Shown in pieces: positions 1-4,918 of a stretch of 6,321 nucleotides of DNA. Position 1 is the stretch's first letter. Each line of letters opens with the position of its first letter. Under the pieces are notes generated by a model that saw only the letters and a list, made by a program, of their open reading frames with translations, searched no databases and had not been told where the DNA came from. The DNA comes from Halothiobacillaceae bacterium (GTDB taxonomy: Bacteria; Pseudomonadota; Gammaproteobacteria; Halothiobacillales; Halothiobacillaceae). A program made the position numbers and the translations under genes. Location: assembly GCA_011380105.1 (NCBI GenBank), contig DRZW01000107.1:1-6321 (forward strand), read 5' to 3'.

Positions 1-126
1 GCCTATCTGTACTACCGCTAACCCCGGAGGTCGCACCCCTTTTTGGGTGTGATCACGGATGGTTTGGGTTAATTGCGCATGCAGGGATTGTGCCGTCGCC
101 CGGCCATCTAGCAGTTTTGCAGTCAT
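1..126 (-). CDS. folD: FolD, methylenetetrahydrofolate dehydrogenase/cyclohydrolase (N-terminal 42 codons only)
   Basis: FolD is a cytoplasmic bifunctional enzyme that oxidises 5,10-methylene-tetrahydrofolate with NADP+ and hydrolyses the product to 10-formyl-tetrahydrofolate, supplying one-carbon units for purine and formyl-Met synthesis. Reading the minus strand from the ATG at 126-124 gives an uninterrupted frame to the window edge, beginning MTAKLLDGRATAQSL and ending GVRPPGLAVVQIG. This matches the family start (E. coli begins MAAKIIDGKTIAQQ and has GLRAPGLAVVLVG at the same spacing). The start is supported by a GAAGGG ribosome-binding site (135-140) 8 nt upstream. The catalytic lysine and the NADP-binding domain lie beyond the left edge, so activity cannot be judged. 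The gene follows the helicase by 64 nt on the same strand and may be cotranscribed with it. The identification rests on only 42 residues, but they are characteristic. Confidence 0.9.
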   Translation of the reverse strand, partial: MTAKLLDGRATAQSLHAQLTQTIRDHTQKGVRPPGLAVVQIG

Positions 127-134
127 GGTGATTA

Positions 135-140
135 CCCTTC
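135..140 (-). promoter_or_regulatory. folD ribosome-binding site
   Basis: On the minus strand this reads GAAGGG, 8 nt before the folD ATG, and it fixes the start codon of a gene otherwise cut by the window edge. It lies inside a small inverted repeat, CCCTT-TG-AAGGG (135-146), which could form a 4-bp stem with a TTGA loop. That stem is too short to call a regulatory element. I see no clear sigma70 promoter in the 64 nt between the helicase stop and this site. Confidence 0.6.
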
Positions 141-190
141 AAAGGGGATGAATTTGGCAGCGGGATTGTCGCACGAACCATTACCGCAAC

Positions 191-2161
191 TCAATTTGTT
201 ACTTCCATGTGTACAACAGGGGCGACATCTTTAATAATTTTATCGCGCGCCTTGGCAAAGTGTCGGGTTCGTGCCATGGGGGGCAGTGAGTCCAAAATCT
301 GCTTGCCATAGGATTTGCGGGTCAAGCGGGGGTCACATAGTACCAACACGCCCTGATCCTCGACATCACGGATTAAGCGGCCCACCCCCTGCTTCAGGGT
401 GATAATGGCCTCAGGCAGTGCCATATGAATAAACGGGCTTAAGCCCTTTTCTTTAAGCCGTGCCTCGCGAGCCTGACGCACTGGGTCTCCGGGTGCGGGG
501 AAGGGAATTTTATCAATCATCACCAGTGATAGCGCCTCGCCGCGCACGTCCACGCCTTCCCAGAAACTTTGTGTACCCAGTAAAACCCCATTGCCGCTTT
601 GACGAAACGCATCCAACAAGGCGGATTTGGATTGCTCGCCCTGCACAAATAACGGCAATTCGGCTAGGTGTTCATCGAGAATACTGGCCGCAAGCTCTAA
701 GGCTCGGTAGGAGGTGAATAGCAAAAAAGCGCGTCCCTGACTGGCTTTTAACAAAGGAAATACTCGACGCAGGGCGGCAAGGGTGTGTTCGCGTGCGCCA
801 TCCGGTCCGATCGGTTCCGGGATATCTTCAGGCAGATAAAGCAGGGCCTGTTTTTGATAATCAAACGGTGACGGGACTTGATAACAGCGCGCATTGGGAA
901 TGAACATCCGCCGGGTAAAATGGCTAAAATCACCACCGGCAGCCAGGGTGGCTGAGGTCATTATCCAAGCGCGTGGCGCGGATTCAATCTGATTTTTAAA
1001 TTCACCAGCAGCGTTAACCGGGGTGGTGTGCAGGGCAAATGATTTGGCATGTACTTCCAGCCAGCGTACGGATTCTGCTGGTGTTTCGCTTTGCTGTAAA
1101 AAGGCGGTGAAGTTAGTTAGTAATTGCTCAGCACGGGTGTGTAAATGGCTTAACCCTTTACTACGCGGCGCGGCTTGCTTGAGTTCTTCGGTAAGTACTT
1201 CTAAAGCATCGCGTAGTTGTTCAAAACTCGAGAAAACCGTCTCATCATCAGACAGTTCATTCCAGGAAACTCGCGTGCCGGTAGCCTCACCCAGTGCATC
1301 GCGGGCTTTTTCGATAGCCGCATCCAGCTCGCTGCCCGCCTCTGGAAGACTCGGCAAAGCGGGTACCGCCTTGGCCTCTGTGCCCAAGTCCTGAATCAGG
1401 TCACGCAGTTGGCGTGCGGTAATGCTTTCCCCAAAAAACGCACTGGCGATTTCAGGCAGCTGGTGGGCTTCATCTAACACCACCACATCTGTCTGTGGGA
1501 GCAACTCAGCAAAGCCAGTTTGTTTTAATGCCAGATCAGCACAGAATAAATGATGGTTAATAACGACGACATCAGCCTTGGCGGCGCGTTCACGGGCTTT
1601 AACTACCGGGCATTGTTCAAAAAACGGACATTCGCGGCCTAGGCAGTTGTCGTTGGTGGAGGTAACCAGCGGCCAGATACCATGATCATCGCCAACGGCA
1701 GCACAGCTGGATTTATCGCCATCTTTGCTGGTTATCGCCCAACGCTCAATCACCGCTAACGCTTGTCGCCAGCGGCGATTGGAAAAGCGGGCGGTTTTCT
1801 GGGTTTGTTCGAGCCGATAGGGGCAGAGATAATTAGCGCGGCCTTTAAGTAGCGCAATGTCGGTTTTTACCCCCAGAATTTGGCGCAGACGGGGTAGGTC
1901 GCGATGGAATAATTGATCCTGCAAATGCTTGGTGCCGGTGGATATCAACGCCCGCTTACCAGATAATAATACCGGTGCGAGATAGCCAAAGGTTTTGCCG
2001 ACCCCCGTGCCCGCCTCAATAACCACTGTGCGCTGATCGTTAATCGCATCCTGAACCAAGCCTGCCATCTTGATTTGCCCCTGACGGGGTTGATAGCCCT
2101 CAAAGGCCTTTGACAAACACCCATCGGCGGCAAAAACGGATTCCACCGAGGGTGGGCTCAT
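191..2161 (-). CDS. yoaA: YoaA/DinG-family ATP-dependent DNA helicase with Fe-S cluster
   Basis: This is a 656-residue superfamily 2 helicase of the XPD/DinG group, closest in my judgement to E. coli YoaA (636 aa). Visible motifs in order: Walker A EAGTGVGKT (49-57, K56); four cysteines spaced as Fe-S ligands (C113 in NYLC, then C173, C178 and C184 in NDNCLGRECPFFEQC); the VVINHH block (199-204); DEAH box (230-233); TSATL (402-406); SFWEGVDVRG (532-541); and motif VI QGVGRLIRD (591-599) with R595 and R598. All catalytic and cluster residues are present, so it should be active. In E. coli, YoaA pairs with the polymerase III chi subunit (HolC) and helps repair stalled replication forks. That role is transferred from the family, not shown here. 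The ATG overlaps the TPR gene's stop (ATGA), indicating translational coupling. The Shine-Dalgarno match is poor (AGGT, 11 nt away). DinG itself is the alternative name, but the length, the start (FAADGCLSKAFEGYQPR) and TSTNDNCLG fit YoaA better. Confidence 0.93.
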   Translation of the reverse strand: MSPPSVESVFAADGCLSKAFEGYQPRQGQIKMAGLVQDAINDQRTVVIEAGTGVGKTFGYLAPVLLSGKRALISTGTKHLQDQLFHRDLPRLRQILGVKTDIALLKGRANYLCPYRLEQTQKTARFSNRRWRQALAVIERWAITSKDGDKSSCAAVGDDHGIWPLVTSTNDNCLGRECPFFEQCPVVKARERAAKADVVVINHHLFCADLALKQTGFAELLPQTDVVVLDEAHQLPEIASAFFGESITARQLRDLIQDLGTEAKAVPALPSLPEAGSELDAAIEKARDALGEATGTRVSWNELSDDETVFSSFEQLRDALEVLTEELKQAAPRSKGLSHLHTRAEQLLTNFTAFLQQSETPAESVRWLEVHAKSFALHTTPVNAAGEFKNQIESAPRAWIMTSATLAAGGDFSHFTRRMFIPNARCYQVPSPFDYQKQALLYLPEDIPEPIGPDGAREHTLAALRRVFPLLKASQGRAFLLFTSYRALELAASILDEHLAELPLFVQGEQSKSALLDAFRQSGNGVLLGTQSFWEGVDVRGEALSLVMIDKIPFPAPGDPVRQAREARLKEKGLSPFIHMALPEAIITLKQGVGRLIRDVEDQGVLVLCDPRLTRKSYGKQILDSLPPMARTRHFAKARDKIIKDVAPVVHMEVTN

Positions 2162-2808
2162 AACGCGTGCATACCTGCACGTCGTTGCGCGTCCTCAGCG
2201 CCTGCTCGGTCACCTTGGGCCAGTCGCGCTCGGGCGACCGTTTGCCAGGCAAGCGAGCGGGTGCGTTCATCGGCGGCATGTTCTACTGCGCGTAAGGCTA
2301 ATTGTTCGGCTTGTTGGGGTTCACCATTGACTAATCGCAGTCGTGCTAGATCCAGCCAAACCAGCGCACTTTCCGGCTCAATCTGGACTGCGCGCTCCAT
2401 GGTAGCCAGCGCCGCACCGACATCGCCTTGATTGTGCTGCATCTGCGCCCGTTCTACCAACGCCCGCACTGCTGGCGAAGGCCCGGTGGGTAATGCCTCG
2501 ACTTTTGGCTCGGCAGTGATGGCCTCCTCCTCTAGGGTGGGGATCTGATAGGTCGCGGTGGTTGGTTCAGCCGGTTGGGGCGCGGGGGCTGCCTGGGGCA
2601 TCGCCGCAGGCTTTGGATCCGTCGGCGGGGTGGCGCAAGCCGTTAAAAAAAGCGCAGCTAGGAGTGTTATTACCAGTCGGACTGAATGAGGGGTGATACA
2701 GTGGCTATCTGAAAGCCCGACCGGGCGGCGCGGTAGGTAATGGAATATGCCCACTAGGGAGGTTCTTAACCACGAGCTAATGCTAACGGATAGTGCTGAT
2801 CTGATCAT
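2158..2808 (-). CDS. TPR-repeat lipoprotein of unknown function
   Basis: This 216-residue protein has a hydrophobic stretch VRLVITLLAALFL (43-55) ending in the lipobox LTAC (55-58). Cys58 would be lipidated and the mature protein anchored in a membrane facing the periplasm. Pro/Ala-rich low-complexity sequence follows (59-85), then an acidic linker. About two and a half tetratricopeptide repeats come last: roughly 113-146 (ending AVQIEPES), 147-180 (AVEHAADE) and a partial 185-212. TPRs usually bind partner proteins, but nothing here names the partner. ATG at 2808 is chosen because AAGGA sits 7 nt upstream. The cost is a 42-residue extension before the signal peptide that looks unlike coding sequence. 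The only other in-frame start candidate is GTG at 2754-2752 (codon 19), which lacks a ribosome-binding site and still leaves a long n-region. The gene lies 35 nt after gcvH and overlaps the helicase by 4 nt, so it is probably cotranscribed with both. Confidence 0.8.
   Translation of the reverse strand: MIRSALSVSISSWLRTSLVGIFHYLPRRPVGLSDSHCITPHSVRLVITLLAALFLTACATPPTDPKPAAMPQAAPAPQPAEPTTATYQIPTLEEEAITAEPKVEALPTGPSPAVRALVERAQMQHNQGDVGAALATMERAVQIEPESALVWLDLARLRLVNGEPQQAEQLALRAVEHAADERTRSLAWQTVARARLAQGDRAGAEDAQRRAGMHAL
2166..2181 (-). repeat. Inverted repeat (hairpin) at the TPR/yoaA junction
   Basis: The minus strand reads CGTGCA-GGTA-TGCACG, a perfect 6-bp stem with a 4-nt loop, ending 4 nt before the yoaA ATG. 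The loop and its edge contain AGGT, the only Shine-Dalgarno-like bases near that start. It lies within the last codons of the TPR gene. A ribosome finishing that gene would melt it, so it may enforce coupled translation. No T-run follows, so it is not a terminator. The function is inferred. Confidence 0.45.
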
Positions 2809-2815
2809 AAGTGTG

Positions 2816-2820
2816 TCCTT
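2816..2820 (-). promoter_or_regulatory. Ribosome-binding site deciding the TPR lipoprotein start
   Basis: AAGGA on the minus strand, 7 nt before the ATG at 2808, is the best Shine-Dalgarno match near any possible start of this gene. It supports the upstream ATG even though the resulting signal peptide is unusually long. No comparable site precedes the internal GTG at codon 19. Confidence 0.6.
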
Positions 2821-2843
2821 GTTTTTTAAGACCGGGCATGGGC

Positions 2844-3224
2844 TTAGGCTTCAAAATCCAGCTTTTGCTGGTATTGCTCCGGTGTCATCCACTCTTCAGG
2901 TGTGCCGGTAAACCGAATCTGCATCAGCCAGCCTTCTTCATAGGGGTCATCGTTAATCAACTCTGGTTCATTTTCGAGTCGTTCATTAACCGCGATAACC
3001 TCACCATCGACCGGGCAGGCGACATCGGAGGCGGCCTTTACCGACTCTAATGTGGCGCAGGGCGCGCCTTTTTCGACGGTTTGCCCAACATCCGGTAAGT
3101 TGGCGTAGACTACATCACCAAGTAAATCTTGCCCCGGTTCGGTGACGCCAAGCGTGATTATATTATCCTCAATCCGATACCATTCATGGGTATCGCCGTA
3201 GAAGCGATCTTCAGGGATGTTCAT
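2844..3224 (-). CDS. gcvH: Glycine cleavage system H protein (lipoyl carrier)
   Basis: GcvH is a small cytoplasmic carrier. Its lipoyl-lysine arm accepts the aminomethyl group from glycine at the P protein (GcvP), hands it to the T protein (GcvT) for transfer to tetrahydrofolate, and is reoxidised by lipoamide dehydrogenase. The 126-residue length is normal (E. coli 129). The H-protein signatures are present: THEWYRIEDN near the start, GVTEPGQDLLGDVVYANLPDVG (26-47), and the lipoylation motif ESVKAASD with Lys63 as the modified residue, followed by PVDGEV and the NDDPYEEGWL turn (91-100). All are intact, so it should be functional. The start at 3224 has AGGT 7 nt upstream and aligns with the family N-terminus. 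No gcvT or gcvP is adjacent, and the neighbours are a TPR lipoprotein and a sugar-amine kinase. It begins the second transcription unit. A stand-alone role in lipoate relay is possible but unproven. Confidence 0.96.
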   Translation of the reverse strand: MNIPEDRFYGDTHEWYRIEDNIITLGVTEPGQDLLGDVVYANLPDVGQTVEKGAPCATLESVKAASDVACPVDGEVIAVNERLENEPELINDDPYEEGWLMQIRFTGTPEEWMTPEQYQQKLDFEA

Positions 3225-3256
3225 GTCAAATACCTAAGTTTGTAACAATAAACGGC

Positions 3257-3286
3257 ATTGTAGTATCAGTGGCTCTGTGAACCCAA
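3257..3286 (-). promoter_or_regulatory. Candidate sigma70 promoter for gcvH and downstream genes
   Basis: In the 91-nt gap before gcvH, the minus strand has a good -10 box TACAAT (3257-3262) and a weaker -35 TTGGGT (3281-3286), separated by 18 nt. It is the largest gap between genes in the window, as expected where a new transcription unit starts. The -35 match is only about three of six bases, so an activator may be needed or the call may be wrong. Confidence 0.4.
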
Positions 3287-3293
3287 TAGGTTC
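3279..3293. repeat. Short inverted repeat overlapping the gcvH -35 region
   Basis: GAACC-CAATA-GGTTC on the plus strand is a perfect 5-bp inverted repeat with a 5-nt centre, covering the proposed -35 box of gcvH. It could be a small operator or a weak hairpin. No T-run follows on either strand, so it is not a terminator. Repeats this short also arise by chance. Confidence 0.3.
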
Positions 3294-3315
3294 CCTATAG
3301 TGCGTGGTGGCCGGT

Positions 3316-4200
3316 TTAGCCACGAGCAGCCGCGTTCAACCGGGCGGCCATTGTTTGAGCCTGCTGACCATAACCACCACCAAAGAGGTTGAAGTGGTTT
3401 AACACGTGGTAGAGGTTGTAGAGGGTTTTGCGGGTGGCGTAACCGGGATCCAAGGGGGTGTGTGCCTGATAGGCATCATAAAAGCCCGGTGCCAGCCCGC
3501 CGAATAATTCGGTCATGGCAATCTCAGCTTCGCGATCGGCGCAGTAGGTGGCCGGATCAAACAGCACTGGGGTGCCATCACTTAAAAAACCGTGGTTAGC
3601 ACCCCACATATCGCCATGGATCAAGGCCGGCTTGGGTTGATAATCGGTAAAAAAGACCTCGATTTGCGTACAGAGGGTTTCTATTTCAGTAATGGCTTTG
3701 CCGGACAGGCCGCGCTCTTTTGCCCATTTTAGCTGCGGTTTTAGGCGTTTTTCCCGGTAAAATCGCGGCCAATGCTCATCGAAGCCGTTGAGCTGCGGCA
3801 TGGCTCCGATAAAGTTATTTTCAGCAAATCCGAAAGCCGGTTGCGCTCGGGCGTGCAGGGCGGCGAGTTGCTCGCCGAGATCCGCTTCGCTGCCACGACC
3901 TAAATCCAGCCACTCAAGCAACAGATATTCCTGCCCCGCTACAGAGCCGTAGGCATGTACTTCGGGGGTGCGGATGCCGCCGGCTAAGGCATTGAGTCCG
4001 GCAGCCTCACGCATAAACATATCCTGACCTTTATCGGCATGGGTTTTGAGGAAAAAATCGCCTGCATCCGTGCTGATTTTCCAGGCATCAGCAATACAGC
4101 CACCGCCAACGCGGCGGGCATCATGAATTTGGCTGGCGGTCAGGCCGAATGATTCCTGAGCATCTTTAAGAATGGCTTGCAAGGCTGCTGGGGCATTCAT
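3316..4200 (-). CDS. Fructosamine kinase family protein (ketosamine-3-kinase-like, YniA type)
   Basis: This 294-residue protein belongs to the fructosamine/ketosamine-3-kinase family, which has an aminoglycoside-phosphotransferase-like fold. Members phosphorylate sugar amines formed on proteins by glycation, so the adduct falls off and the lysine is restored. Visible features: a VGGGCIADAW glycine loop (31-40); Lys52 in FFLKTH as the likely ATP-binding lysine, with E65 as its probable partner; FGFAENNFIGAMPQLNG (123-139), typical of the family; the catalytic loop LIHGDMWGAN (193-202) with Asp197 and Asn202; the metal-binding FDPATYCADRE (214-224) with Asp215; and AMTELFGG (228-235). The set is complete and the length fits (E. 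coli YniA 286 aa). The ATG lies 35 nt inside the end of the acyltransferase gene and has no clear ribosome-binding site, suggesting reinitiation or coupling. The real substrate is unknown, and bacterial members may act on ribose- or erythrulose-type adducts. Confidence 0.92.
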   Translation of the reverse strand: MNAPAALQAILKDAQESFGLTASQIHDARRVGGGCIADAWKISTDAGDFFLKTHADKGQDMFMREAAGLNALAGGIRTPEVHAYGSVAGQEYLLLEWLDLGRGSEADLGEQLAALHARAQPAFGFAENNFIGAMPQLNGFDEHWPRFYREKRLKPQLKWAKERGLSGKAITEIETLCTQIEVFFTDYQPKPALIHGDMWGANHGFLSDGTPVLFDPATYCADREAEIAMTELFGGLAPGFYDAYQAHTPLDPGYATRKTLYNLYHVLNHFNLFGGGYGQQAQTMAARLNAAARG

Positions 4201-4915
4201 AGCGTTGGTATAACATCTGTTGTTGATTTTCGATCCACTCGCGGGCTGCGTGGTTGATTTGCTCGGGGGTCAGTCCTTGGGTTTGCAAAGGCGGGCCGAA
4301 CACAACCTCAATGGTGCCCGGGTACTTTCGGTAACCTGAACGTGGCCAGCAGCAGCCGGAATTAACCGCCATGGGAATGACCGGCTGTTTAATCCGGCTA
4401 GCCAGTATGGCTCCACCGAGACGGTATTGCCCTGGTTTGCCCGGGGTGGTGCGCGTGCCTTCTGGAAACAGGACGACATCCCGCCCTTCGCCTAGCACGC
4501 GAATGCCTTGTTTTAGAATTTCTGCCAGCGCTTTACGTCCTTGGCTGCGATCAATCGCAATGGGTCGGATCGCAGCCAGCCCCTGCCCGAAAATGGGCAG
4601 TTTTAATAGCTCTTTTTTTAACACAAAAGCCGGTTGTTTCAGTATGGAGGGCAGAAACAAGGTTTCCCAGGCTGATTGATGCTTGGCCAGAATTAAGACT
4701 GCATCGGATTTGGGGAGGTGTTCCAGCCCGGATATCCGGTAGCGAATTCCCAAAACCCAGCGTGCCAGAAAGATCAGTATCTGACCGTAACTAGTCAGCA
4801 GCGGGTAGCGGTGTTTAAAAGGCAGCAATAGCCCTACTAGCAACACCGGGATATAAGCAATCAAAGCGGTGATGCTTAATATATGAAACAGCGTTGTGCG
4901 CAGCCAGGCCAGCAT
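4166..4915 (-). CDS. 1-acyl-sn-glycerol-3-phosphate acyltransferase (PlsC/LPLAT family)
   Basis: This 249-residue enzyme would add the second acyl chain to lysophosphatidic acid, giving phosphatidic acid, at the inner face of the cytoplasmic membrane. A hydrophobic N-terminal segment (about 8-32) and a second weaker one (about 45-57) anchor it. The acyltransferase blocks are in order: KHQSAWETLFLP with His79 and Glu84 (an H-X4-E form of the usual H-X4-D), AIDRSQGRKAL (120-130), FPEGTRTTPG (150-159) and VIPMAVNSG (179-187). The ATG at 4915 follows the glyS stop by only 3 nt with no good ribosome-binding site, so translation probably continues from glyS by reinitiation. Its end overlaps the kinase gene by 35 nt. 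It resembles the paralogue found beside glyS in pseudomonads (PA0005 type) more than classic PlsC, so it may be one of two or more such enzymes in the genome. I give no symbol because plsC and lptA cannot be told apart here. Confidence 0.92.
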   Translation of the reverse strand: MLAWLRTTLFHILSITALIAYIPVLLVGLLLPFKHRYPLLTSYGQILIFLARWVLGIRYRISGLEHLPKSDAVLILAKHQSAWETLFLPSILKQPAFVLKKELLKLPIFGQGLAAIRPIAIDRSQGRKALAEILKQGIRVLGEGRDVVLFPEGTRTTPGKPGQYRLGGAILASRIKQPVIPMAVNSGCCWPRSGYRKYPGTIEVVFGPPLQTQGLTPEQINHAAREWIENQQQMLYQRYECPSSLASHS

Positions 4916-4918
4916 GGG

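Noticed and set aside
1023..1394. 123-codon open frame on the plus strand
   Set aside because: It lies wholly antisense to the helicase, whose motifs are intact. The Ser/Cys/Ala-rich translation resembles no family and has no convincing ribosome-binding site.
2691..2725. Terminator-like GCCCG-GT-CGGGC followed by TTT
   Set aside because: The stem is at most 5 bp with a 2-nt centre and is followed by only three T residues, too weak for an intrinsic terminator.
3225..3315. Glycine riboswitch upstream of gcvH
   Set aside because: The gap is only 91 nt and lacks the paired aptamer stems of known glycine riboswitches.
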